Part shown: one piece after another, positions 1-5,469 of the stretch
Layout: every line of letters begins with the position of its first letter
How positions within the stretch are numbered: the first letter of the stretch is position 1
From: Bacillota bacterium
Lineage (GTDB): Bacteria; Bacillota_G; SHA-98; UBA4971
Assembly (NCBI GenBank): GCA_012512055.1
Contig: JAAZEW010000175.1
Location: forward strand, 1-6,027
Direction: 5' to 3'
Length of the DNA: 6,027 nucleotides
Program-made: the position numbers and the translations under genes
Notes under the pieces: model-generated
Seen by the model: only the letters and a program-made list of their open reading frames with translations
What the model was told of the DNA's origin: nothing
Database searches by the model: none

Positions 1-87
1 CCTATCTGGGATGGTCAAATTGAGGTTATCGACTGCGACAACATCTCCCCACCGTTTCGTCAGGTTTTCCAACTTAATATCCGGCAT
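1..87 (-). CDS. ABC transporter ATP-binding protein, N-terminal 29 codons (3' end outside window)
   Basis: Only the first 29 codons are present, starting MPDIKLENLTKRWGDVVAVD. The pattern I-x-L-x-x-L-T-K-x-(W/Y)-G-x-x-x-A-V-D-N-L-N-L-x-I is the usual first beta strand and A-loop region of importer ATPases of the PotA/FbpC/UgpC type; the tryptophan of KRWG stands where the ATP-stacking aromatic residue normally sits. Walker A, the signature motif and Walker B lie beyond the window edge, so activity cannot be judged. The ATG (87-85) follows the permease stop (91-89) with a single base between them, and its Shine-Dalgarno GGAGG (100-96) lies inside the last permease codons, so translation is probably coupled. 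By position it is the energising subunit, on the cytoplasmic face, for the permease and binding protein encoded just upstream. Confidence 0.88.
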   Translation of the reverse strand, partial: MPDIKLENLTKRWGDVVAVDNLNLTIPDR

Positions 88-88
88 A

Positions 89-1933
89 TCAGTTTCCTCC
101 CAGACCTTCAGATAATTCGGCTCCTGTGATTTTCTGCATGATGTACGTCATAACAATGATGACAATAACAAGCAGTAATACAACAGCGTTTGACATGTGG
201 TAGAATCCATAATCCGAGTACCTGAAAGTCAGAGTTGTTAGCAACTGCGTCCCTGGAGTAATAAGAATGACTACCATACTTAACTCGCGCATGGCTGAGA
301 TAAAAGGTAGTATTAATGCATTCAGCAAACCGCTGCGTTGAAGTGGAATTACCAGGCGGCGCATCCGTGTCAGCCAACTTGCCCCGGCAATGATACCTGC
401 TTCCTCAATCTCGTGCCCTAGCTGTATCATTGCGGAAATCCCTGACTTCGCAGCGAAGGGGAAATTCTTCGCAGTTGTCGCCAGGATAATCAGCATGAAT
501 GTGCCGTATAGACTCGGAATCGGACCGCGCTGCTGAGCGAACAGGGAAAGATATATTGCTCCAAAAGCGATACTTGGGATTAGGTAAGGCAGGAACGATA
601 CTTGGTCCAGTGTATTTGATAGCCATGTTCCTCGTAACCTAACCACTGTATAGCCCACTAATATCCCGAAAATTGCGCTGAGCACGGAAGCGGATAAACC
701 CAGTTTCACGCTGTTGAAAAACGCTCTCCACGTGTCTGCATCTCGGAGGATACCCGGCCGGCCATCTAGAATTCCCGGTGTCGACTTACCAATCCAATAG
801 TGGAGAGTGAAGTTGGAAGGGCTATACACACCGGGGACCCGCATGAACGTATCTGCAGCCAGGACAAATAGTGGGACAACAATCACCGCAAACAGAAACA
901 GCAGTATACAACCGGATGCAACGTATCGCCACTTCCCAAGGCTCACAAGCTTTGCCTTAGGCGCTTGCCCGCTTATAGTCACAAAACTCTTTCGCTTACC
1001 TATAACCCTATTGCTGATGAAAATGAAAGTGGCTGCCAGTAAAATCATGACTATTGCAATCATATAAGCATCCCCCGGGCTTCCCGCCTGTAAACTTGCA
1101 AACATCCTGGTGGAGAGCACGCGGTAGTTAATGGGATTCCCCAGAAACACCGGGGTACTGAACGACCCGATTCCTCGTGAAATCGTCAAAATAAAAGAAG
1201 AGACTATAGCCGGGGAGACCATTGGCAGAACAACTCGACGCAGAATTGTCCATCGATTTCCTCCTAACACTAAAGCAGCTTCCTCCAACCGTGTATCAAA
1301 ATCTCTGAATGCGCTCCCGACAAGCATATAAGTAAAAGGATAATAGTGCAAAGCCATCGTGATAATGATAGGCAACGGACCATAGCTGATCCAATCAGGC
1401 AACTGCACCCCGAAGTACTCCAGAATTCCGGTAGTTCCACCGATGGTTCGATTCTTGAAAATAGTCAGCCAGGCCAAGGATAGAGTCCAAGACGGAAGAA
1501 TAAAGGGAACAACAGCCGTATTGGATATGAACCGCTTGAAAGGCAAATCCGTTCTGGTGACAAACCAAGCAACGGTTGTCCCAATAAAGATTGCCAGGAC
1601 TGACATAAGAAAAGATATGATCAGTGTATTCATAAGAGGCTCGTAAAACAGCACGTCACTTATGTCGCTGGCGAAGACCCGCTTTAGATAGTAAGTGGTG
1701 AATTCCCCGGGTCTTTTGCCGAAGACGCGAAGGGTGTCACGACTCTGCAGTGTCACGGAAGAAGCCAGCACGCTGATTAGGGGCACAACCACAAGATAGA
1801 CGGAAATAATCAGAAGCAGGATGCTCAGCAACAAAGGAGGGTTTGACAATATTCGTTTACTGCGGTTCCAGCCACGTTCACAAAGTACGGCCAGCCTATT
1901 GCCGGCTGCCGGTTGCGCCGAGTATGATCCCAT
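89..1933 (-). CDS. ABC transporter permease, fused two-domain type (FbpB/AfuB-like)
   Basis: A 614-residue integral membrane protein carrying two complete binding-protein-dependent permease domains in one chain, as in the FbpB/AfuB/ThiP group, so one polypeptide probably supplies the whole membrane channel. Hydrophobic segments are clear at about 34-58, 102-125, 138-158, 187-207, 240-256, 288-307, 336-360, 410-432, 445-465, 477-495, 533-557 and 580-600. Each half has its EAA loop for docking on the ATPase: residues 218-237 (E218-A-A, G224, L236-P237) and 511-530 (E511-A-G, G517, I529-P530). The length slightly exceeds typical members because of a hydrophilic N-terminus. The ATG at 1933-1931 has AGGGGG at 1948-1943, 9 nt upstream. 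It lies between the binding-protein gene and the ATPase gene on the same strand. The family is clear; the substrate is not readable from this protein. Confidence 0.93.
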   Translation of the reverse strand: MGSYSAQPAAGNRLAVLCERGWNRSKRILSNPPLLLSILLLIISVYLVVVPLISVLASSVTLQSRDTLRVFGKRPGEFTTYYLKRVFASDISDVLFYEPLMNTLIISFLMSVLAIFIGTTVAWFVTRTDLPFKRFISNTAVVPFILPSWTLSLAWLTIFKNRTIGGTTGILEYFGVQLPDWISYGPLPIIITMALHYYPFTYMLVGSAFRDFDTRLEEAALVLGGNRWTILRRVVLPMVSPAIVSSFILTISRGIGSFSTPVFLGNPINYRVLSTRMFASLQAGSPGDAYMIAIVMILLAATFIFISNRVIGKRKSFVTISGQAPKAKLVSLGKWRYVASGCILLFLFAVIVVPLFVLAADTFMRVPGVYSPSNFTLHYWIGKSTPGILDGRPGILRDADTWRAFFNSVKLGLSASVLSAIFGILVGYTVVRLRGTWLSNTLDQVSFLPYLIPSIAFGAIYLSLFAQQRGPIPSLYGTFMLIILATTAKNFPFAAKSGISAMIQLGHEIEEAGIIAGASWLTRMRRLVIPLQRSGLLNALILPFISAMRELSMVVILITPGTQLLTTLTFRYSDYGFYHMSNAVVLLLVIVIIVMTYIMQKITGAELSEGLGGN

Positions 1934-1942
1934 TTTGTGGAA

Positions 1943-1948
1943 CCCCCT
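1943..1948 (-). promoter_or_regulatory. Ribosome binding site of the permease gene
   Basis: On the minus strand AGGGGG lies 9 nt before the permease ATG at 1933. It is a purine-rich but non-canonical Shine-Dalgarno and it supports this start codon. It lies just downstream of the intergenic stem-loop, so it should remain accessible. Confidence 0.5.
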
Positions 1949-1963
1949 ATCTCAAGACTAGGC

Positions 1964-1990
1964 GACTGCCGGGAGAGAGGCCCGGCAGTC
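1964..1990 (-). repeat. Perfect 10-bp intergenic stem-loop between binding protein and permease genes
   Basis: GACTGCCGGG (1964-1973) and CCCGGCAGTC (1981-1990) are perfect reverse complements around a 7-nt loop. The hairpin starts 29 nt after the binding-protein stop codon and ends 30 nt before the permease start. No T-run follows it on the minus strand, so it does not look like a full intrinsic terminator. Hairpins in this position in ABC importer operons commonly protect the 3' end of the binding-protein message, or attenuate read-through, so that the binding protein is made in excess over the membrane subunits. That role is inferred here from position and structure. Confidence 0.8.
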
Positions 1991-2019
1991 ATACTTCGTG
2001 TTCCATTCAATATCCCTTG

Positions 2020-3126
2020 CTATTTTGCATGCTTCATCCAGAAGTCAAAGAGCTCTGCGTAATACTTCACGGTAGTCTGAGCGTTCAAAGGCATTGTGAC
2101 TTTTGCCCACGCCTCAATGCCGCCTAACGGATCATCAGGATGAGGGGGCATCTTCGGATTTGTAGAGAAGTTGCCCAAGTCTTTTGTCCAAGCATTTCCG
2201 CCTTCGTCCAGCAGATAGCTTATGAATAGCTTTGCAGCATTTGGACTGGCAGCATTCGCTGTTATGGCGACATAAGCAGGATAGAGATAACCCATATAAG
2301 GTTCCAATCCGTAACAAGCTTCTAAGGCCAGGTTCTTTGCAGGTATCTCGCGGTGTTTGCTTAACACATATAAGCCAACCGGCGCATCTACCTGACCTCT
2401 GGCTCCTACAGCTTCTGCTACGTCTCCGTCACTTCTAAAAATGATTGGTTTATTACTTGCCAAACGCTTGATAAACTCCCAACCTGCGTTCGGAGTTGTC
2501 AGGGTGATTGGTTCACCGAAGCATTTTTCATAGGCAGATGCCATTTCATCTGCAGCTTCGACTATTTCTGCGAACCATGCCAATTGCATGGCGGTAAACA
2601 TAGGATCTCTCATCGCAACCTTTCCGCGCCATTCAGGTGTAGTAAGGTCCCAAAGGTTCCTAATGGGAGATTCACCGTATGCCTCTGTGTTATAGCCGAT
2701 AATACGGGGTTGGAATCGGTAGGCCAATGGATTCTGGTATTCAACAGGTATAATATCCTTGTGAGTTGAAGGGACATAATTTACTACATAGCCTTGGGGA
2801 AGCAGTTGACCCATTAGAATTGCCGCACTTTCCGAAACCATTACGTCAGCGCCTCTTGCCCTTGCTTCATGCTCGCGTACCACGCGGTCGCTTATCTCCG
2901 AATCACCCATTTTGGTCCATTGCACTTCAATACCGTACTTGGTCGTAAAGCCTTCTGCAGCTTCTCCCATTCTGCTAGAGGTATCATATACAACTACCAG
3001 ACCCTCTTTCTTAGCTGCTTGAACAACCGCATCCCAATCCTCATCAGCGGCTGATACAGCAGCTGAGAGTCCAACTGACGCTAATACAAAAGACAACACA
3101 AGTAGCGACAAAACAAACCGTTTCAC
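2020..3126 (-). CDS. ABC transporter periplasmic solute-binding protein (Fe3+/AfuA-type family)
   Basis: A 368-residue secreted binding protein. Residues 1-26 form a signal peptide (K2-R3, a hydrophobic core, then V-S-A before the mature ADEDW). There is no lipobox cysteine, so a soluble periplasmic protein is expected. The mature start WDAVVQAAKKEGLVVVYDT and the block L158-W-D-L-T-T-P-E-W-R-G-K-V (158-170) are typical of the AfuA/FbpA/PhnS group, often annotated as iron-binding. The ferric-binding tyrosine pair of FbpA is not evident mid-protein; the only YY (355-356) lies close to the C-terminus, which weakens an iron role. Two cysteines, 202 and 271, might form a disulfide. The start is GTG at 3126-3124 with a strong AAGGAGG (3141-3135) 8 nt upstream. 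It is first in the transporter cluster, followed by permease and ATPase. The ligand is unknown; a sugar, sugar phosphate or other organic anion suits the context best. Confidence 0.9.
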   Translation of the reverse strand: MKRFVLSLLVLSFVLASVGLSAAVSAADEDWDAVVQAAKKEGLVVVYDTSSRMGEAAEGFTTKYGIEVQWTKMGDSEISDRVVREHEARARGADVMVSESAAILMGQLLPQGYVVNYVPSTHKDIIPVEYQNPLAYRFQPRIIGYNTEAYGESPIRNLWDLTTPEWRGKVAMRDPMFTAMQLAWFAEIVEAADEMASAYEKCFGEPITLTTPNAGWEFIKRLASNKPIIFRSDGDVAEAVGARGQVDAPVGLYVLSKHREIPAKNLALEACYGLEPYMGYLYPAYVAITANAASPNAAKLFISYLLDEGGNAWTKDLGNFSTNPKMPPHPDDPLGGIEAWAKVTMPLNAQTTVKYYAELFDFWMKHAK

Positions 3127-3133
3127 TGAAACG
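3119..3133. repeat. Palindrome enclosing the GTG start codon of the binding-protein gene
   Basis: CGTTTCA-C-TGAAACG is a perfect 7+1+7 inverted repeat that spans the GTG start (3126-3124). In mRNA it could fold as CGUUUC-AGU-GAAACG, a 6-bp hairpin with a triloop holding the first bases of the start codon, directly after the Shine-Dalgarno. As DNA it shares the half-site GTTTC/GAAAC with the palindrome at 3271-3286. Either an operator or a translational hairpin is possible. Confidence 0.5.
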
Positions 3134-3134
3134 C

Positions 3135-3141
3135 CCTCCTT
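3135..3141 (-). promoter_or_regulatory. Strong ribosome binding site deciding a GTG start
   Basis: AAGGAGG on the minus strand, 8 nt upstream of GTG 3126. This near-perfect anti-16S match fixes the start of the binding-protein gene at a GTG and agrees with the signal peptide beginning at that codon. Confidence 0.85.
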
Positions 3142-3179
3142 ATTGCTGTGTTACCATAATGCGCATCTGGGACTTTCTC

Positions 3180-3209
3180 AATCTACTATGTGCTCTTCGA
3201 TAACGTCAA
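3180..3209 (-). promoter_or_regulatory. Candidate sigma-70-type promoter for the transporter genes
   Basis: On the minus strand TTGACG (3209-3204) is followed after 18 bases by TAGATT (3185-3180), matching 5/6 and 4/6 of the -35 and -10 consensus. Transcription would begin near 3173, giving a 5' leader of about 45 nt before the GTG start. The 198-bp gap after the regulator gene supports a separate promoter here, although read-through from the upstream genes remains possible. Confidence 0.45.
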
Positions 3210-3270
3210 ACCGACAGCTCTTTTCGTAACCTATACTCGCCTCCCTATTTTGATTTCTCAAGAACATGAC

Positions 3271-3286
3271 GTTTCTCCGGAGAAAC
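3271..3286. promoter_or_regulatory. Perfect 16-bp palindrome, candidate operator
   Basis: GTTTCTCCGGAGAAAC is its own reverse complement with no spacer, in the gap between the RpiR-type regulator gene and the binding-protein gene. It lies about 60-75 bp upstream of the candidate -35 box. A hairpin with a CCGG tetraloop is possible (6 bp), but no T-run follows on the minus strand, so a protein-binding site is more likely than a terminator. RpiR proteins bind palindromes near their target genes, and the adjacent regulator is the obvious candidate; this link is inferred. Confidence 0.5.
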
Positions 3287-3324
3287 CACCTTGCACCCTA
3301 CATGAACGAAAGCCTTCTCTCAGC

Positions 3325-4230
3325 TCAACGGCCTTTGTGATACTTCGCTCTAAGCTGATGAAGCCTATCCAGCATCTTCAGACAGTTTTCATCCTCAGCC
3401 GCTATGCTAAGAACCAATGCTTCTATAATCACAAGGGGGATTGCGTAAGATCTGGACGTGCCGACTTCACCTCTTTTTACAAACAGTGTGATATCGTCTT
3501 CATGAGCCAACTCCGCTTCCACGTAGTCTGTCATGACAATAGCTTTGGCACAAATAGATCTTGCATGATTCAGGACAATTGCGGTTTCTTCGTCAGGTTG
3601 GGAAAAGGTAATTACAACCAGGACATCATCGGATGTCATAAGATGGAGGTTTTCAAATAGAGCTCTTCCTCCTTGCGAAAGCGTGTACGTGTGATATCCG
3701 TATCTGCGCAAACGAAAATCCAGTATAGCCAGGGAGAGCGCTGACATGCCACCTTGACCGAAGAGGAAGATGTTTTTAGCGCTACATAAGGCTTCAACTG
3801 CTTCCCAGAAAGCCTTTCGCGACAGCAAGTTGCGGGTTTCCTCCAAAGCTGCAACCTGACTGTCGAAAACCTTGTCGATAATGCTATGGCGATCCGGGGT
3901 AAGCTTAAGAAAACTCCTCACTTTGTCTCCCGGGCCAAGATAGGCCTTGAGGAATTTTTGGGCCTCTTTTCGCAGGTCTTGATAGCCTGTGTATCCCAGG
4001 CTTCGCGAAAAACGAATGACAGTCGGTTCGCTTACATCAGCACGGTCTGCCAATTCTGCCGCTGAAAGGAAAGGAACTTCAGTTATGTGGTCAAGGATAT
4101 ATCGACCTAATTGCGCCTGACGTTGTGACATCGTAGGCAGATTTAACTCAAGGGTATCTCTGATGGAGGTGAAATATCCTACTTCAGTTACGGTTTCACT
4201 CTGTTGGTCTCGCTTGTTTTCGTCTTTCAT
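3325..4230 (-). CDS. RpiR/MurR-family transcriptional regulator (HTH + SIS domain)
   Basis: A 301-residue regulator, counted from the chosen start. An N-terminal RpiR-type helix-turn-helix covers about 35-95, with the recognition segment AELADRADVSEPTVIRFSRS. A C-terminal SIS (sugar isomerase) domain covers about 150-270 and contains LFGQGGMSA (156-164). SIS domains in this family bind phosphosugar effectors. The usual loop S-x-S-G-x-T-x-x-T appears here as TFSQPDEET (208-216), keeping the central Ser and last Thr but not the Gly or middle Thr. The ATG at 4230 is preferred because GAGGGG stands 5 nt upstream; an in-frame ATG at 4275 would add 15 residues but lacks a convincing ribosome site. 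It follows the isomerase-like gene on the same strand without a visible terminator and precedes the transporter genes, so it probably controls them in response to a phosphorylated intermediate. Confidence 0.92.
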   Translation of the reverse strand: MKDENKRDQQSETVTEVGYFTSIRDTLELNLPTMSQRQAQLGRYILDHITEVPFLSAAELADRADVSEPTVIRFSRSLGYTGYQDLRKEAQKFLKAYLGPGDKVRSFLKLTPDRHSIIDKVFDSQVAALEETRNLLSRKAFWEAVEALCSAKNIFLFGQGGMSALSLAILDFRLRRYGYHTYTLSQGGRALFENLHLMTSDDVLVVITFSQPDEETAIVLNHARSICAKAIVMTDYVEAELAHEDDITLFVKRGEVGTSRSYAIPLVIIEALVLSIAAEDENCLKMLDRLHQLRAKYHKGR

Positions 4231-4307
4231 ATTATCCCCTCGTGCTCTTCGAAATCCGTCATTATTGAGGATCATATTGCTGCCGGCTACCTAAATTAGT
4301 AATGAAC
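4231..4307 (-). other. Short gap between isomerase-like and RpiR genes, no terminator seen
   Basis: The 77 bases between the two minus-strand genes show no GC-rich hairpin with a T-run and no convincing promoter. The two genes are probably co-transcribed. Confidence 0.5.
4235..4240 (-). promoter_or_regulatory. Ribosome binding site favouring the internal start of the RpiR gene
   Basis: On the minus strand GAGGGG precedes ATG 4230 by about 5 nt. The upstream in-frame ATG at 4275 has only CCGGCAGCAAT ahead of it. The conserved helix-turn-helix region begins well after either start, so the shorter protein loses nothing recognisable. Confidence 0.6.
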
Positions 4308-5165
4308 TTATTCCCCACTGGCGAGGTCTTTTTTTCGAGAGATCGCTCGCCAGCACTCAGAAAGATGGTCTATGCTCTCAATAAGATAATCCATCCTCTT
4401 AACCTCGATAACTAAGGGAAACCGCCAATTCTCCTCAAAATGGGTCTTAAGAAAAGCCTCATAATCTATGAGACCGTACGGAGTCGCCTCATGGCTGTCG
4501 CGTGTTCCGTCGTTATTGTGTATGTGGGCAAGCGCGACGTTCTCCGGGCCAAGTTGCCGGATATAGCTACAGGGGTCTTCCCTCAGAAAAGTCAGATGGC
4601 CGACATCAACTGTATACTTGATGTCAGAACCGAGCTCGCGCCGGAGCGCGCTTATTTCCTCAGCAGTCCGGGCATATTTGTATGCTCCCGGGCCTTCCCG
4701 GCCGCGGTTTTCCAGGCTGACGTTAACCTTAAGGCTCCTGGCATACTCTGCCACTTCCTTAAAGACTGCAATGGTATTACGCCTAATCTCGTGGTACTTT
4801 GAAGGAGGTGCCTCACCATTATCGCCCGGGTGCAAGGTTACAATGGTGCCCGGACCCATCTTTGCCGCGAAATCCACAGAGCGCTTGAGCCCTTTCAATG
4901 AGGCTTGGCGGACGTCAGGATTCACCGAACCTGCATTAAGCTCCAGATGGAGAGCGTGGATTGATACAGGAACTGTCTTGGCAAGCTCACTGAGGTACTG
5001 GGCCACATCATCTTCATTCATTTCTGAGTAGTAGAATACCGGTTCCAATTTGACCTCAATCCATTCAACACCATGCCTAAGGACATACCTGCAAAAATCT
5101 ATACACGGCCACTTGGGGTCATAGAATGCAGAGGCTCCCAGAGTCAGTGCGCGATTACTTGTCAT
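4308..5165 (-). CDS. Sugar phosphate isomerase/epimerase-like TIM-barrel protein (xylose-isomerase-like, AP endonuclease 2 fold)
   Basis: A 285-residue single-domain protein with the marks of the xylose isomerase-like TIM-barrel superfamily (COG1082 type). In order from the chosen start: WIEVKLEP (35-42), HALHLELNAG (70-79), TLHPGD (110-115), VSLENRGREGPGAY (149-162), YTVDVGHLTF (184-193), AHIHNNDG (213-220) and VIEVKR (252-257). Glu152, Asp187, a His of the 190/214/216 set and Glu254 sit where the divalent-metal ligands of the family lie. Such enzymes isomerise or epimerise sugars, keto-acids or inositol derivatives; the substrate is not readable. The ATG at 5165 has AGGAG 7 nt upstream. An in-frame TTG at 5207 would add 14 basic, poorly conserved-looking residues and is less likely. 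It is first in the minus-strand cluster, 77 bp before the regulator, and probably acts on the imported compound or a derivative. Confidence 0.88.
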   Translation of the reverse strand: MTSNRALTLGASAFYDPKWPCIDFCRYVLRHGVEWIEVKLEPVFYYSEMNEDDVAQYLSELAKTVPVSIHALHLELNAGSVNPDVRQASLKGLKRSVDFAAKMGPGTIVTLHPGDNGEAPPSKYHEIRRNTIAVFKEVAEYARSLKVNVSLENRGREGPGAYKYARTAEEISALRRELGSDIKYTVDVGHLTFLREDPCSYIRQLGPENVALAHIHNNDGTRDSHEATPYGLIDYEAFLKTHFEENWRFPLVIEVKRMDYLIESIDHLSECWRAISRKKDLASGE

Positions 5166-5172
5166 TCTCTCT

Positions 5173-5177
5173 CTCCT
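5173..5177 (-). promoter_or_regulatory. Ribosome binding site deciding the isomerase start
   Basis: AGGAG followed by AGAGAGA and ATG on the minus strand. It is the best ribosome site in the region and supports the start at 5165 over the upstream TTG at 5207. Confidence 0.65.
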
Positions 5178-5235
5178 ATCTGACCTGTTATTTGAGGGTC
5201 TTGCCAATCATGTAGCAGACATCATGCCGAAGTAC

Positions 5236-5265
5236 TTGTGAAGGACTTTATGTCATATGTAGAAT
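5236..5265 (+). promoter_or_regulatory. Alternative upstream promoter candidate for the GntR gene
   Basis: TTGTGA (5236-5241), an 18-base spacer and TAGAAT (5260-5265) match 4/6 and 5/6 of the consensus boxes. Use of this promoter would place about 107 nt of leader before the T-box-like core, enough room for an upstream RNA domain, though none is recognisable. Confidence 0.3.
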
Positions 5266-5289
5266 CATCTGATATATTACATTACATAT
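5255..5289. repeat. 7-bp inverted repeat ATATGTA...TACATAT
   Basis: ATATGTA (5255-5261) and TACATAT (5283-5289) are reverse complements separated by 21 bases, so the half-site centres are 28 bp apart, between the divergent genes. It could be an operator for the GntR or RpiR protein, but AT-rich sequence makes such repeats easy to obtain by chance. Confidence 0.3.
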
Positions 5290-5293
5290 TCAA
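5264..5293 (-). promoter_or_regulatory. Candidate promoter of the isomerase-rpiR genes
   Basis: On the minus strand TTGAAT (5293-5288), 18 bases and GATGAT (5269-5264) give a weak 4/6 + 4/6 pair. The leader to the isomerase ATG would be about 90 nt. Other AT-rich hexamers nearby are possible, so the exact position is uncertain. Confidence 0.25.
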
Positions 5294-5307
5294 TGCATTT
5301 TTTGAAT
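5288..5307. repeat. Inverted repeat ATTCAA-N8-TTGAAT, possibly back-to-back -35 boxes
   Basis: ATTCAA (5288-5293) and TTGAAT (5302-5307) are perfect reverse complements with 8 bases between. Each arm reads TTGAAT outward on one strand and could be the -35 element of the leftward and rightward promoters respectively. Alternatively it is a dimeric regulator site. Confidence 0.35.
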
Positions 5308-5331
5308 CTCCTTCCTCGAAATTCATATTTT
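5302..5331 (+). promoter_or_regulatory. Candidate promoter for the GntR gene and its leader
   Basis: TTGAAT (5302-5307), an 18-base spacer and TATTTT (5326-5331), matching 4/6 at each box. Transcription would begin near 5338, exactly where the AT-rich sequence gives way to the GC-richer leader. That leaves a leader of about 220 nt before the GntR start. Confidence 0.35.
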
Positions 5332-5352
5332 AGGTAAAACGGGGCAATCCGA

Positions 5353-5379
5353 CCATGACAACCATGGCCGAAGTGGTTG
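5353..5379 (+). repeat. Two mutually exclusive small hairpins upstream of the T-box-like core
   Basis: CCATG (5353-5357) can pair with CATGG (5363-5367) around ACAAC. Alternatively CAACCA (5359-5364) can pair with TGGTTG (5374-5379) around a 9-nt loop. The two hairpins share bases, and the second takes one G of the T-box-like helix. This is the only clear local structure ahead of the core. Confidence 0.35.
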
Positions 5380-5422
5380 GGGTGGCACCGCCATTCAATA
5401 GTTGAGGATATACACGGCCCCC
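5379..5422 (+). promoter_or_regulatory. T-box-antiterminator-like RNA element (candidate)
   Basis: GGGGTGGCACCGCC (5379-5392) closely matches the T-box core (AGGGTGGNACCGCG). The fold also matches: GGGG (5379-5382) pairs with CCCC (5419-5422) as helix A1, TGGCACC (5383-5389) is the 7-nt bulge, and GCC (5390-5392) pairs with GGC (5416-5418) as helix A2, directly stacked on A1. The 23-nt loop can hold a small TCAA-TAG-TTGA hairpin. In true T-boxes TGGN pairs with the tRNA acceptor end; TGGC would suit a tRNA with discriminator G. Against this: no Stem I with specifier loop is recognisable, no terminator follows, and the downstream gene is a regulator rather than an aminoacyl-tRNA synthetase or amino acid gene. 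It may be a degenerate or unusual translational T-box, or a chance match. Confidence 0.35.
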
Positions 5423-5469
5423 GCCTTAGCAGGAATCACGGAGACAGAGACGCAATAATTGCAAGGAGG
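5421..5469 (+). promoter_or_regulatory. Possible Shine-Dalgarno sequestering pairing
   Basis: CCGCCTT (5421-5427) can pair with the Shine-Dalgarno AAGGAGG (5463-5469) apart from one G-A mismatch, and GC (5429-5430) can add two pairs with GC (5461-5462) across a bulged A. Two of the cytosines (5421-5422) also belong to helix A1 of the T-box-like fold, so the two structures exclude each other. This is the arrangement expected of a translational switch. Confidence 0.3.
5463..5469 (+). promoter_or_regulatory. Strongest Shine-Dalgarno of the plus-strand leader
   Basis: AAGGAGG lies 4 nt before ATG 5474 of a 7-codon ORF, 95 nt upstream of the likely GntR start. It is much stronger than the site directly ahead of the GntR ATG. 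Confidence 0.6.

Noticed and set aside
2020..3126. Binding protein as a lipoprotein
   Set aside because: The signal peptide has no cysteine near the cleavage site; the first cysteine is residue 202.
3174..3261. Direct repeat TTGAGAAA at 3261-3254 and 3181-3174 (minus strand)
   Set aside because: An 8-base repeat in AT-rich intergenic sequence is weak on its own, and the copies lack symmetry or regular spacing.
3271..3286. Palindrome as an intrinsic terminator of rpiR
   Set aside because: The RNA stem would be only 6 bp and is followed by GTCATGTTC rather than a T-run, so an operator is the better reading.
3190..3660. Plus-strand open frame of 156 codons over the rpiR 3' end and adjacent gap
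   Set aside because: It mostly overlaps the well-supported RpiR coding sequence on the other strand, has no convincing ribosome site, and its product shows no recognisable domain.
4618..5031. Plus-strand open frame of 137 codons inside the isomerase-like gene
   Set aside because: Antisense shadow of a gene with clear family motifs; its composition is serine/arginine-rich, as expected of a reversed frame.
5231..5300. Stem I of a T-box, prompted by AAGTACTTG at 5230-5238
   Set aside because: The resemblance to known Stem I sequences ends after a few bases; no long GC-rich stem, specifier loop, AG bulge or distal loop motif follows, and the segment is AT-rich promoter-like DNA.
5355..5405. 16-codon plus-strand ORF (MTTMAEVVGVAPPFNS)
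   Set aside because: No proper ribosome site, and it covers the structured T-box-like core, so codon content is better explained by the RNA structure.
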